DNA of 64,000 nucleotides from Microstegium vimineum (taxonomy: Eukaryota; Streptophyta; Magnoliopsida; Poales; Poaceae). Made by a program: the position numbers and the translations under genes. The DNA lies in assembly GCA_022036555.1 (NCBI GenBank), contig CM039129.1:26896553-26960552 (forward strand). The letters are read 5' to 3'. The notes below the pieces were generated by a model. It did no database searches. It was not told the DNA's origin and saw nothing but the letters and a program-made list of their open reading frames with translations. This document shows, one piece after another, positions 36,301 through 48,357 of this stretch; within the stretch, counting starts at the first letter, position 1, and the number at the start of each line of letters is the position of its first letter.

Positions 36301-37246
36301 TGCAAATATGAGCAACCGATCCGGTATCAAATACCCAGGAGTTAATGTAAGAATCAGCGAGAAAAATATCTGTAACATAAACGACAAGTGTACAAGCAGC
36401 GGGAGTACCTTTACTACCGCCATCCTTCTTTAAGGACTCCAAGTACAGCTTGCAGTTTCTCTTCCAGTGACCTTTCCCCTTACAATGAAAGCATATTGCT
36501 TCAGCAGCTGGTCCATTGGCAGGAGGAGGGTTTGGCTTAGAGATCTCATCATTAGCCTTCGCCTTCTTCTTCCACCCAGCCCTCCTTTTAAAGTTAGGCT
36601 TATTTTGGACCGCCATCACATGGCTACTGCCTGCTGCCTTCTTGATATCAGCTTCTGCTGTTTTAAGCATGCCACACAATTCATTCAAGCCCTTCTCCGC
36701 CCCATGCATATGGTAGTTCGAGATGAAGTTTCCATAACTGGGCGGAAGAGACGCAAGAATGAAATCAGTTGCCAACTCTGGGCCAATGGCGAAGCCTAGC
36801 TTCTCCAACCTCTGAGTGTAACCAACCATCTTGATTACATGTGGCCCTACAGGTGCGCCCTCAGCCAGCTTGGTTTCTGCAAGCGCCTTAGAGACATTTA
36901 ACCTTTCAGTCCGTGCTTGAGTTTGGAACATATCTTCAAGTGCCACGATCATATCGTTCGCTGAATGATTGTTGTCGAACTGCATCTGTAGATCAGGTTC
37001 CATACAAGCAAGCATGAGGCAACTCACTTCAAGATCAGCATCACATGCTTTCTTGTAAGCGGTCTTCTCTGCAGTAGGTGCATTATCATCAGGCTCATCT
37101 GGTAATGGGGTGTCTAGAATATCTTCCTTTTTCTCAGCCCTGAGAACAATTCTCAGGCTGCGGATCCAATCCGCATAATTTGTTCCATTCAACTTATCTT
37201 TCTCAAGAATTGATCGCAAAGTAAATGGCTGATTACTGGGAGCCAT
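33308..37246 (-). pseudogene. Copia gag-pol, two nonsense codons
   Basis: A single frame of about 1,312 codons in which only TAG at 34357-34355 and TGA at 34138-34136 interrupt. Gag contains the zinc knuckle CFHCKGKGHWKRNC (about residues 250-264, all ligands kept). Protease VFDTGSVAHI is at about 307. Integrase has HTDVCGPM, RSDRGGEY and GMSERHNR (about 505-605). RT begins at about 830, and YVDD (34280-34291) lies between the two stops. RNase H reaches the end (TEAEYIAASAA, HCDNNGAIA). Reading starts at 37246 (MAPSNQPFTLRSIL), the usual copia gag beginning. It encodes particle protein and all enzymes; as it stands the product would lack the RT active site. Confidence 0.95.
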
Positions 37247-38571
37247 CTACAACAAAAGTAATGCAAAATACTAAGACAATGTATCCATGAAGGAGTAAGT
37301 TATATCAAAATAAAACATACTCCCACTAAAATCAATATCCCTCAATTGATACTTAGTGATTCAAGACCCACAACTAACAAGTCAACTAGTGAGCTTTAGC
37401 ATCACCGCTAGAAGACATGGTAGATCGGTAAGCAACACTTTGCTAATCATATCACATATGACTCTTGTTGTTGGGCAGCATCTCTATGCCACGCTCAACC
37501 TCCCCATGCTTCAAGGTCCCTAACCGTTAGGATAACCTTGTTCAAGTAACCAAACCTTCTGCTAGTAAGTGTCCGACACGAACCTGTCTAGTCAAGGAAA
37601 ATCAGTGGCACCCTAATTTCATAGACCCACCACCAATCGTACAAGACATGTGACAGTGCAAGGTTTGGGGAAGCATACAACTTAAACATTGCTGAGGGAT
37701 CATTCTACTTTACTATCATATTCATGTAGACAAAACATAATAGCGAACAACAAAAGTAGAATAAAAAAGAGAATCACATTCACACATAGTGACATGGTAT
37801 GGCCCTTTAAATAATGGTGATCTCCATCTCCATCATCTTGCCCATCATGGTGATCTCCATCTCCATGATCCACGTGTGACATCCTTCTTGTGATAAGTCC
37901 TCCAAGAACTATCTTACCACAAGCTATACTAATTACATAGTCGCAAGATCACAAGATGGCACGCAGGCCAATACATCAAAAGACAACACATATGGCTCCG
38001 GCCATGTTGCTTACATGTCACGCAGGGCATGAAAATTACATACAATCTCATAGGCCATACCAACCACATCAACTCCTGCAAAAACAAGTTAGGCGTAGAA
38101 CGATTCTAGGCGCTATAGCAGATAGCAACGGCGGTCCCGCTGACCGGTCAGCGGGCGGGGGGTCGAGGGGGGGGTCGCCCCCGCGGGTTTCAGGGCAGCG
38201 CCCTAAAAAACCAAGCGGGATTACATAGATCGCATCTATGGAATCACTATGAAAATCTCATCGGACTGATCTCATCAGCCCAAAATTTGACTGGGATTAC
38301 ATAGATCGCATCTACATAGATCGCATCTACTCCTGACGCGCATCACATGCGCCCGGCTTCTGACCTGGTTTCAATTCGATCAATCTAATTGATCTCCAAC
38401 TCGCCTTGACTGGATTTACTTGCATCTGTTAACTCGGATGGCGGAATTCCGACCGGTACGAGTAGGTTGATGCAATACCATCGCAGCAAGACATGAACCA
38501 AAGTCTGAGATTCATCATAAAACCCGCATATCACCATATGCTAAGATCTGAACCTATAACGAGGCAGTAAC
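37247..38571 (-). other. Copia 5' untranslated region
   Basis: 1.3 kb between the primer site and the gag start, without an ORF. Of note are a CCATCATGGTGATCTCCATCT repeat-like stretch (37815-37872) and a G-rich run (38150-38180; GGGCGGGGGGTCGAGGGGGGGG). Confidence 0.75.
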
Positions 38572-38585
38572 GGCTCTGATACCAC
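38572..38585 (-). other. Primer-binding site (initiator Met tRNA)
   Basis: GTGGTATCAGAGCC on the minus strand, adjacent to the end of the 5' LTR at 38586. Confidence 0.93.
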
Positions 38586-39826
38586 TGAAGGAATACGAGG
38601 TTGCTACGCCAGCCGGAAAACAAAACTTTTCGACCTCATAAACCAGGATCTACTGCTAGTCATAGGTTACGGGATTACCACTAGACGCGCAGGTGCAGCG
38701 GAAGACGACTTGATGTAGTCTTGCGCATCGCAGCAAGCAGTGCAGTTGCGTGGTCATCCGTCTCAACGTCCCCTTCGCGCGCTTCGTCCTTGTGCTCCAG
38801 ATGCAGCACCTCCGAGGAATCCCACATGTGCAGGGAGGAAGCGTTGCGCCTCCGGACTGCTAGGTCCGCGAGGAGAAAAAGGCGCGAGCGTGGGGAGGCG
38901 ACGGCGGCTGCCAAAAGGCGTGGATCAATTCGCCCCACGCCCACCCCTTGCTTATATAGGCGTCCTGACGAGCTCCCACGGTGGAGGCCCATTAGTAACC
39001 CTAAACCTAGTCTAATTCGGGTCCAACCCGAATTAGGCTTCCAGCCCCTTAAGCGTGCGACCCTATGGGCTCACGCATACATAGACATGGCCCAAGTACT
39101 CTTACTCGACCAATAGTTGATAGCGGCCTCTAGCAAGGTGTGTCAACTCCTATGCATACGCTATGATCATATCAGACGAACCACTATGACCATGTACAAG
39201 TTATTCCCTTCGCCACTCGATATATGGTTCAACTCGTGGGTTAACACTTAACCCAAGCATGGCCATGCATTTGTTGATCCAATCACATGAGTGATCCAGT
39301 GATATCTCTCTCACGAAGAGAGGGGCAAATTCCATCTTGAGTGTCTATGTTTCATAGCATGTTTCCCGACCACCCAAAGACCACCTTTATAACTACCCAA
39401 TAACGGAGTAGTGTTTGATAGTCTCTAAGTAGATCGTTTCACATCTTGAGTACATACCACAATCTCAGGTCTAAGGACATAACGTACATGACATGAATAG
39501 AGACTTTCTCTTGTTGGGTCAGTCCAGCCTACATGTCTCACATGTGCCCACATTATTAGTTTGACATCTCCATGTCTATGACTTGTGAAACATAGCCATC
39601 AACTAATACATGTGCTGGTCTAATATTCAAGTGTGCTCTTACAAGAATGCCGACCAGGGACAACTTTTAGAATAACCATTCAGGTAATTGAGTTCCACAA
39701 ACAATTCACATAATTTTCAATCAATACTAGTTGTCTATAATGGATATTCAAAGAACACTTTATTAATCATGGATACAATCGGAATATAATCATCTACATG
39801 ATTAGCTCTAGGGCATATTCCTAACA
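38586..39826 (-). mobile_element. Copia 5' LTR
   Basis: 1241 bp, the same length as its partner at 32047-33287. TATATAAG lies at 38951-38958 (minus) and the 25-bp palindromic block at 39012-39036. This LTR would carry the active promoter of the element. Confidence 0.96.
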
Positions 39827-39831
39827 GATAG
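39827..39831. other. Target-site duplication GATAG (right)
   Basis: Exact copy of 32042-32046, marking the insertion point in the Tat element. Confidence 0.95.
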
Positions 39832-40272
39832 AACTCCTTTTTTTGTCGGCATTTTGAGTAGTAGGTATGGGTAGTGGGGTATTGTCATGTATCTTGTGAG
39901 TGCTGGTCTTCCGAGGATTGCATGATAGCATGATTCAAAATCTGCTACCTCAAACTTGATGAATTCTATTCGATATTTTTCTGGCGTTCCGAAGGTGACT
40001 GGTAAGGTTATTTGTCCCAAAGGCATAGAAGCTCTTCCGGGTACTATCCCGTAGAAAGGTATACTTGTTGGCGTGATCATGCTTTCGTAAACCAAGTTCA
40101 TCTTTCCCAGGGTATCTGTGAAAATTATGTTTAGTTCTGCTCCGCCGTCGATGAGTACTTTTGACACTGCCACTCCTCTATTCTTGGTCCCATTACTAAC
40201 GGGTAGTAACCGACGTTTGTCGTACTCGTCTACTAGTCCTCTCTTGTGAATTGGATTGGGTATTCCGACCAA
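39832..40272 (-). pseudogene. Tat aspartic protease
   Basis: Retropepsin-like domain: KVLIDGGAELNIIF carries the catalytic Asp in the D-G-G form usual for Tat elements, and YHAILGRPALTRYM is the conserved C-terminal block. It is in a different frame from gag. The copia insertion lies shortly after the domain, in the link to RT. Confidence 0.85.
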
Positions 40273-40331
40273 TCCAAATATCTTGGTGTGGCTGGTTCGG
40301 CTGCCATGATGGTTCTATGGGCTAGTTTTTC

Positions 40332-42497
40332 TTACCTTTTACTTCTTGTATGTGGTGCTCCAGAAACAATTACGGCTAATTGTCGTTGGGGTTCTTGGTA
40401 ATTTCCTTCTACCTTCTTTGTATCTTTTCCGAGTTCATATGCCTTTTGATCTGAGTTGTTTGTGCGTGTATCTTGTTTCTTTTTGAATCTGCGTTGAAAA
40501 TCATTGCATTCAACTAGCTTGTATCCTGAATAGGGGTGTAAATGGCATGGTAAGTCTTCTATTGCTGGTTTTCTTGCATAGTTGTTTCCTTGATAGTTGT
40601 TACATGAGTATCTGTTACTCTGGTTTGTGTCTCTATTGTTGTTGTAGTTATTGTTGTAATTGTTGTTGTACCCTCCTTTTTCAGTGTCGTTGAATCTTCT
40701 CTTGTTATGTGTTGCTGCTACCATGTTATCTTGCCTTGGCCTTTTCTCTTGAGGCCGGAAGTCCGGTCTTCTCTTTTCATGATAATCCCTGGTGAATCTA
40801 TGTCGAGTTCTTTCCTCTGATGATATCATTTTTTCGACTGCCTTTTTGAAATCTTCATTGGATCTTGGATTTTCATTGAAGTAGTCCTTGAATTACCAAT
40901 TTGCTTGAATTCCATCGGCAAATGTTTCTATCACTTCTCTATCGGTGATGTCGTGTATTTGGGCTCTGAGTTCTCCGAACCTTCGGTAGTATTCTCTTAA
41001 GGTTTCTCCCTTTCTCTATTTTACATTTTTCAACTCTGCTGCTGTCATGGGATGTGTTATTATCCCTGCAAAGTTGTTACAGAAGGCTTCTTGCAAATCT
41101 TCCCAGTATTTAATTGACCGTGGTTTCAGTTTGTCGAACCATTGTACGGGCATGGCTTCCAGTGCCATTGGAAAGTATAGAGCTTTGATGTCATTGTCTC
41201 CTCCTGCAAGTTCAATGGATTGTGAATAGACTCTTATCCACTGTCTTGGTTCTACCTTTCCGTTATACATGGAATGGTTTGCCGGCTTGAATTTGTGTGG
41301 TAATTTTAGTGTTTGCCGTCTTCATGCAAAGCATGGGAATCTGTCGTATTGTTCTGTTCGGTTGAAATTGGGTGACCAGTCTCTTTTGTAGTAATCCTTG
41401 TCCCCTCTGTACTCAGATTCTCCGTAGTCTTCCGGGTGACGTTGGCTCCATTCTAGTCCATTTTGCTCTATTAGTTTGAGGTGTCGCTCATGTTTCTCAG
41501 ATGGTTGAGCAGCTTCCGTCCTTCCTAATCTATGGAATATTGATTTTTTGGGTGGTTTTTCCTCTTATTATTCCTAAGGTGCGTCACTGTCGGGTTGCTG
41601 GTCGGGGTTTCTGTCTTCTTTATTTTGTTCATCCGTGATTCTTTCTTCTTTAGTCAATACATTCAGCTCTTTTGTTAACTCTTCGATTCTTATCCTTTTC
41701 GTGTTTTTGACGGATTCTCTTTCCGCCTTCTTTCTGTTGTATTCTGTCAGCTCTGCTTTGTACTTGTTCCAGATCTGTTTTCTTTGAGCGGCCCTGTTTC
41801 TTCTCCCTGCTTTTGCCTTGTTCTTTTTTAGCCTTGAAGCCTTGGTTTCGTTGGTTTCATTGTCACCTTCTTCCTCGTGATGTGATGATTTCAAATCTAG
41901 TATTTTTGGAGGTTCTAAGTATGGTTCTAGCTCTACCATGTATATGATTCGTCCTTTCCGAGTTCTTTTTGCTCGCTGGTTCTTTTTTCTTGGTTTGTAT
42001 GATGGTCCTTGATGAATTCCGAGTTCTTTTCTTACCTGGAATGGTAGTTCATCACCTCGGGTACGTTTTTGTGGGAGTAGTTTGGCCAATGTATGATACA
42101 TCCTTCTGGAGTTGTTGTCATTATCATCCCTTCCTGAGCGTCTTTTAGAGTTATGCTCTTTGTCATCATCTTTCAAAAAAATTGCCCGTATGTGGCTGCA
42201 GAGTTGCGTAGTCCGTATAGATTTGAGTACTTGGTGGTTCTGAGTTGTTGCCATCTCTGAGTATGGTTCGATTGCGTACTTTGACTTGGTTGGTGTTTTA
42301 TCTTTCCGTGTTCGACTTGGAGTCAGTGTGTGGTGGTATCTCTCTTTCCGAGTCTGTTTCATATCCGTCTGCTTTCCTTGAATTGGTCGGTTTGGAAATT
42401 GTGAGGTTTTTGACCTTTCGATCAAGTTCGTGGAGATCTTGTTCAACCTTCTAGTTGGATCCTTCTTCTTTTTGGAGTCAGCTCTGAAGCTTTCCAT
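40332..42497 (-). pseudogene. Tat gag
   Basis: One frame interrupted by stops near 41572, 41323, 41013 and 40895. The N-terminal 307 residues are Lys/Arg-rich and acidic (charged linker), followed by a retrotransposon gag domain (41270-41016; WFDKLKPRSIKYWEDLQEAF), an Asn-rich stretch (NNNYNNNYNNNR, about 40645) and a zinc-knuckle-like CHLHPYSGYKLVEC. It would form the particle core. Confidence 0.85.
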
Positions 42498-42606
42498 CGT
42501 TGTTGATTTCGCAAATCCATGATCCGAAGAAAAAATGTTGATTTTGTCAGATTTGTCATCTTGACGTCGTGGTCCACCAAGCTTTCGAGAAAAAATTCAC
42601 CGAAAG

Positions 42607-42626
42607 CCCCTACCTGGCGCACCAGC
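42607..42626 (-). other. Tat primer-binding site
   Basis: GCTGGTGCGCCAGGTAGGGG on the minus strand directly after the LTR end. The same type (TTGGCGCGCTAGGTAGGGG) lies at 45972-45990 in the next Tat element. This is a typical Tat primer site; the tRNA is not identified here. Confidence 0.8.
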
Positions 42627-43097
42627 TGTCGATGTTTTACCAAAGATAGCCTGCCACGGGGTTACCCGAGATAGTTGTTCGTGCCTCGGCGAATAGTGAA
42701 ACCTTGGTGGTTGGACACGTAGGGTCACACTATTTATACTGGTTCGGGCCCTCGACATAGTCGAGTAAAACCCTATGTCTAGTTAGGTTGCTTGTTATTG
42801 CTCTGATCTTGTAATACAAAGTGTTGTGTGTCGCTTTACGTATCAGGTGTTATGTAGTATGTTCATATGTTTTCGGGTGGTACCCTCACCAACCCTTTAT
42901 AGTCCAGGGACTGGCCGAGGGTCGCTTCTGATCCTACTCGGCTACACTCTTAGAGTCCTAAGCTAAGCTTTGGTCTTGTTGTCGTATCCGAGTAGAATCC
43001 GGGTTGGTATGTTTGCCTTCCTTCGTGGGTCGAGTGATTGAGGCCCATGATTCTAGTAGGCCGGTTAATGGGTACCCTATAGGATATCCCATCGACA
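42627..43097 (-). mobile_element. Tat 5' LTR (minus strand)
   Basis: 471 bp. Its ends are TGTCGATG...CATCGACA, an 8-bp terminal inverted repeat. The reverse complement of the same LTR (469 bp) is at 59543-60011. Confidence 0.9.
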
Positions 43098-43439
43098 CCC
43101 ACCCCATGCCGGCCGGCCCCACCTGGCTGGCTCTTGGCCCCGCTTCTCTCTGGTGTCTGCGGGATCCTCCTTGATTATTTTGGCTGGTGTTTCTCCGCAG
43201 GATTTATTTGATATCTTCTCTGATTTGCTTTCCTTTATTCTCTTTTCTAGAATAGTCCCTAGAAAATAATGAAAAACCAGAACTCATGGAAATTGTTAAT
43301 TAAAGCCCTATATTTCTAGATATTATATTTGATTGATCCATTTATTTAATTTATAATTGCTTATAAAGTTGACGCTAAGGACTGTCAACATAGACAAGTA
43401 AATGCAAGAATAGAAATAGAGTGGATTATACCAATGTGT
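43098..43439. other. Unassigned AT-rich spacer
   Basis: A short GC-rich start and then AT-rich sequence without an ORF. Probably part of an unidentified LTR; nothing firm can be said. Confidence 0.3.
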
Positions 43440-44906
43440 AGAGAAGCAATCAATGAATATCCAATGAATCAATACACAAGAGAAATCCTTGCCAATAGAG
43501 ATTGACACAATGATTTTTACCAAGGTTCACTTGCTTGTCGGCAAGCTAGTCCTCGTTGTAGCGAATCACCCACTTGGAGGTTCATGCACTAATTGGCAGC
43601 ATACACCAAACCCGTCACCGGGTGCCGCACAACCAACACAAGATGGGGCTCCACAAGCTACGAGCAATCCACTAGAGATACCTTTTGCGAAGCTCCAGCG
43701 GGGAAGGTTCAAGAACCCCTCACAATCCACCGATCGGAGTCAGAGACAATCACCTTCCTCTGCTCAATGATCCTCATTGCACCAAGCTCTCTAGAAGTCG
43801 ACAAACTCCAAGAATAACAAGAGCTCCCATGATGATGACAATCACCAAGTGCCACTAGTATGCAATATGATTAGCAATGCACTTAGTTCACTCAATAACT
43901 CATGAAATGATCAATTCTATCAAGAGGTGAGTGGGTGGATGTTATCTCAAGCAAGCACAAGTGTATGAGTCAGTGGCAAGTGCAAGAGATTGTCCCAAGG
44001 GTCGGCCACAGAACATATATAGCTCCCTCAAAGAAACTAGTTGTTTTCCCCTCATCCACACATTCTGCATAGGCTCCGGATGCTACTTCATCATAGGGTC
44101 TGGACCATATCGTCCAGCGTCCGGACCACTGTGCAGATCAAAAACAACATTGGCGCACTCTATTTACAATGTCCTGACACACCTCTGGACGCACTCAACC
44201 ATCGAGTCCAAACCATAAGCTAGGACGCGCTCAACCATCGAGTCCAAACCATAAGCTATGTGTCCGATCGTATAGAAACATTCCACAGAACTCCGAGCCT
44301 CCGGACACATGTCCGGAGCTCCTCATCTGGACTAACGTCACGCGTCCGAACACTACTCAGAGAGTATACAAAGAGCTCCATGACTCCGGATGCTTGTCCA
44401 AAGCATCACCTCCGGACCAAAGCTCACCGTCCGAAGCTTACTCAGTAAGCAACAGAGAGCGTCGAGCCTCGGGACACATGTTCGGAGCTCGTTCTTTGGA
44501 CCAATGAAATCGTTTGGACCACTATACTCAGTACTGACAGCCTAGGGTTTGCCTCCGGATCCAAGCAAAATGGTCCGGACCAAAGCATACCCTAGTGGCT
44601 GGACATCCAAACTTCTCCCAAACGACTTCAATGTTCTTTCCAAGCTTTCATATGCTAACACTAAGTGATCCCAAAACTTGTGCACATGTGTTAGCTTTTA
44701 CTTGACATTTTCTTGGAATTAATTTTGATTGCTTTTCACTAGTTCATAAGTTAATGCAATGCAAATTACCTAGTGGCACATGATAACTATAATCATTTAC
44801 GAATTCTCCCTTCTTGATAGTACGGCTATCTATCCTAAATGTGTTCACACTCTCTATAGTGTCTTGATCACTTAACCAAAAAATGGTTCCTATTTCACCT
44901 TTGCCT
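43440..44906 (-). mobile_element. SIRE-like copia LTR, minus strand, boundaries uncertain
   Basis: Contains the many TCCGGACC-like words (about 44085-44625) seen in the other SIRE-like LTRs, a TATATATG box on the minus strand (44014-44021) and, near the right end, a minus-strand CAAGAAGGGAGAA resembling a polypurine tract. A 36-bp direct duplication (CTCAACCATCGAGTCCAAACC) lies at 44194-44261. There is no ORF. Confidence 0.55.
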
Positions 44907-45970
44907 TGTGTCAATTTTACTTTTCACCCGAGCCAAGGGGGCGTCATTCGTGACATCAACTACCCTCGGGGGCTCCTTCGCCTCGCCTGAGCCAATGGGG
45001 TGTCATCCGTGACGTCATTTTCCCACGGGGGCTCCTTCGTCTTGTCCGAGCCCAGGAGACGTCATTCGTGACGTCATCCACCCTCGAGGACTCTTCCGCC
45101 TCGTTCAAGCCATAGCAATGTCACCCGTGATGCTTGCCTGCTCTTGGAGGTCTCGTCGCCACCAGTGGCCTGGGAGCCCTAGCCCACATAGTCAAAAGGT
45201 TCACAGTGCCTTCCGTCCTCAAGGATGGGGTTCAACGCATGAGTCGCCATGCCTATCCATGTTTCCCCTGCAGTATAAGGTCCTGTGCTGCCTAACCGAC
45301 GACTTACGCGCACTACACCTGCGCCATACCTCCGACGGACACTCGAATAGGGATTAGGGCGTCATCAACCCTGTATGACGGAACGTGGGGGTGCTTGGTC
45401 CTGTGCGACCAGCCCCCGCCCATGCCCAGGTAAAGGAACAACGGAGTTCCCGGTTTCAAGGTGCGTGGCTATAGCACAACAAGGACGACCAAGACCCGGA
45501 CATGTGTCTACTGGCGCAATCTTCCTCAGAAAGGAAGACAGGAAAAAGACAAAGCTCTCTCACGGCAATAGCCCAAGCCAGGCCCACGTTCACTCCCTCT
45601 CTCTCTCTACTATACTCCTCCATCTCTCCCTACGTATAAATGGGGAGAATGGACCTCCAACTCCTCTCTCTCGACACCCCAATACTCATTCACACACACT
45701 CAAACTCGCATTCACATGAACACACACCAGAACCAAGAACCTCAAACGCATGAGACCTGGGAAGGCGCTTCCCTCTCTCACCAAAGCTTGTAGCTCCCCT
45801 CTACGAGCCCTCCATGCTCAGTAACACGACTCCGCAACACACTGGACGTAGGGCATTCGTTCCTGAACCAGTATAAATCTTTGTGTTCTCCGAGCGTAAC
45901 CATCCGAACTCCAACACGCTTAGAAATTTACTCGTTGGTCGTCTAGACCCCGCTATTTTAGAAACCAACA
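44907..45970 (+). mobile_element. Tat 5' LTR
   Basis: The end is firm: ACCAACA at 45970 followed by the primer site. The start at TGTGTCAATTTTAC (44907) is tentative. It contains the 59-bp repeats at its beginning, and a polypyrimidine CTCTCTCTCTACTATACTCC region at about 45597-45616 that may be the core promoter or initiator. Confidence 0.6.
44930..45165 (+). repeat. 59-bp tandem repeats with TGACGTCA cores
   Basis: Four units with GAGCC(A/C) starting at 44930, 44989, 45048 and 45107. The second and third units contain perfect TGACGTCA (45010-45017, 45069-45076), the first TGACATCA (44951-44958), the fourth a decayed version. TGACGTCA is the classic palindromic target of bZIP factors, so this is a candidate LTR enhancer. 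Confidence 0.8.
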
Positions 45971-45971
45971 G

Positions 45972-45990
45972 TTGGCGCGCTAGGTAGGGG
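45972..45990 (+). other. Tat primer-binding site
   Basis: TTGGCGCGCTAGGTAGGGG, one base after the LTR end, the usual Tat form. Confidence 0.85.
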
Positions 45991-46024
45991 ACCTTTGCGT
46001 GTCACCTGTATTTTCGAGTTTTGG

Positions 46025-48357
46025 ATGGCTGATCGCCACGTTGATTTCGCTCTGGGCTCCATTGTTCGTTTTGGTAGCCTGGACATCTAGTGCCACAGGC
46101 AGGGGGCCGACCTGGCTCTCCGTCGCCCTACGGCATCCTCCGAGGTAGCCATGGACGCCATCACCGCATCCATGGCCCACCTCTGGGTAACAAGTCGCCC
46201 GTGGAGCGGTCGTCCCGCGGGCCGACTACCCTCGGTTCGAGCGCCAGCTCGACACGCTTATCGGGCCCCAGCCAACTCAGGAGTCCCTGCACAACCTCTA
46301 CTTCGTGTTCGCCAACGTGACGGCGCAGCTCGCGCGAGGGCAGCCGCTCTCCCCTGGGTACGTCAAGGCGTCCGCCCCGGAGACGCAACCTTTCGGCATA
46401 AGGGATGTCACCGCGTCTCACTCGGAGATGGTGGTCGCGTGGTTCCATGCGGACCCCGCGGTGGGGACACGCATTGGGCTTGTGTCCCACCACCCTCACT
46501 CTGTCTCCGACCTCCTCACCAGCTCCGAGGCCACATCTTACGCCGACTCAAGCCGTGGGAGCGTCGATCCCTGTGACCCCCTGGACTTCAACGGTCTGGG
46601 GGATCAGGAGGCCCTTCACGGTTTCCTCCAGGCCAGCGATTATTTGCTCGACTCCGGTTCGAGCGATCCCAGCAAGGGCCATGGCCGCGAGTGCTTCATG
46701 TGCGATGCACCTCCACCCGGAGCCGCTGTCGACCCCACCCTCATCAATGAGGAGGACGACGACGGCGACGGCAACCACATGCCCGTGCACCAGACGGGTG
46801 TTCCGGTACCTCAGCTACGGCCCGACCCGCAATCTTCGGAGGCCTGGCAACAGCAGCTTCGCGACCTCCGCGACGTAGAGCAATAGCTCGTGGAGCGCCA
46901 GCAAAAGGTGACATTCAAGCGCGAGAAGCTTGAACGCGAAGCCGCCAGGGATCCCGCAGAGCCTCATGCTCACAGGGAGGCTCGGGCGGTACACCACCAC
47001 ATCATCAACGATGAACATGGCACGCCGCAGTTCACGCGGGCAAGCCAGAACATCGCGGCGGCAAGGATGTTGCTCCGCAACCTTCCGATCCCAGATGCTC
47101 CGAACGGAAAGCTCGCTCAAGACGAGTTGAAGACCCATCTGGAGCGGGCCGCGGAACAACAGGCCGCAAGCTCCGCATTGCAGAGGCGCGGGCTCAGCGT
47201 CGGCCACCCAGATGGTGCGGGCCCTAACGACTGCAAGGGGTCGGTCCACCCGGATCCCGCACTGGCCGAACACTGGCGCCCTATCGTGCATGCTCACGTA
47301 GGATAAAAAGCATGACGTGCGTGACACGCTCAACGCGCGCAAGCACGCCAAGCAGGATGGCGCAAGCCGAGGCTACCACGTACGACGTGGCAGTCGATAC
47401 GACAGCGATGAAGACCGGCCTCCCACGCCGGAGCCACCGGGAACCTTGGTGTTCATTCGCGGCATCCGGCGCGCACCATTTCCGCACCCTTTCCAACAAC
47501 CAACCAACGTCGTCCGGTACTCCGGGGAAACGAAACCCGGGCTCTACCTCGACGACTACCGCTTCGCCTGTCAGGCCGGCGGTGCAGACGATGACGATTT
47601 CATCATTTGGAACTTGCCTATCCATCTTTTAGACTCGACCTGCACATGGCTCGAGCACCTACCTCCCAACACCATTGATGGGTGGGAGTCCCTGCGACAG
47701 GCCTTCGTCGGGAACTTCCTAGGCACCTACACGCGCCCAGGAAACCCCTGGGACCTCTGCAGCTGCAGACATAAGGCAGATGAGTCCCTCCGGGATTACA
47801 TTCGTCGCTTCTCCCAGCAATGCACGAAGCTCCTGACCACGGCCGACGCGGACGTGGTTGGGGCCTTCCTCGCAGGCACCACCTGCAAAAAGCTGGTCCA
47901 CGAGCTGGGCCGCCGCAACCCCCGCACCACCGAACGACTCCTCGACATCGCCACGAGCTACGCGTCGGGTGAGGAGGCGGTCGGCGCAATCTTCCACCCC
48001 GACAAGGGAAAGGGCAAGGAAGTCGAGACCGTCGGCGAAGGCAGCTCGAACCGCGCCTAGAATAGGAACAAGAAGAAGGGCAAGCCGCAGTGTGGCGGCG
48101 GCGAAAACGTTGTCGCAGTGGCAAACCGCAAGCCTCCCCGTCCCTAGGGCGGGAAGAAGGTGGGCAATTTCGACGACATGCTCACGAAACCATGCCCGTA
48201 CCACAATGGACCAGTCAAGCACACACTCCAGCAGTGTGAGATGATGGCCAGGTACTTCAAAGCCGTCCCTGACAAGGACGAACCGAATAGTCAGAAGGCC
48301 AGGACGGGGACGGGGGTTGCGAAGACTCCTACCCCCACGTCAACAAGTGTCTCATGA
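46025..48357 (+). pseudogene. Tat gag, frameshifted
   Basis: Coding sequence passes through three frames. Pieces are 46206-46886 (FERQLDTLIGPQPTQESLHN onward, acidic C-terminal part), 46887-47306 (same frame after TAG; charged helix) and 47317-48357. The last has a retrotransposon gag domain (FPQQPTNVVRYSGETKP-like start, then WLEHLPPNTIDGWESLRQAF and LRDYIRRFSQQC) and a zinc-binding CPYHNGPVKHTLQQC. Stops lie at 46884, 47304, 48058 and 48148. It would be the particle protein of this element. Confidence 0.82.

Larger units (their letters stand above)
32047..39826 (-). mobile_element. Angela/Tork-like copia, near complete
   Basis: Two LTRs of equal length (1241 bp), primer site, gag-pol, polypurine tract and a perfect 5-bp duplication GATAG. 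It is inserted between protease and RT of the Tat element in the same orientation. The LTRs differ at about 23 bases (about 1.9%, counted by eye). Using 1.3e-8 substitutions per site per year this is about 0.7 million years, a rough figure. Only two nonsense codons interrupt the polyprotein. Confidence 0.96.
30006..43097 (-). mobile_element. Tat-lineage Ty3/gypsy, minus strand, 3' truncated and split
   Basis: On the minus strand from the right: LTR (43097-42627), primer site, gag (42497-40332), protease (40272-39832), an Angela/Tork-like copia insertion (39826-32047), RT and two RNase H domains (32041-30006). Integrase and the 3' LTR are missing because a copia LTR cuts the element at 30005. 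Two RNase H domains and a primer site of the TGGTGCGCCAGGTAGGGG type are marks of the Tat lineage (Ogre, Retand, Grande and relatives). The LTR is the same family as 59543-60011. Confidence 0.88.
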
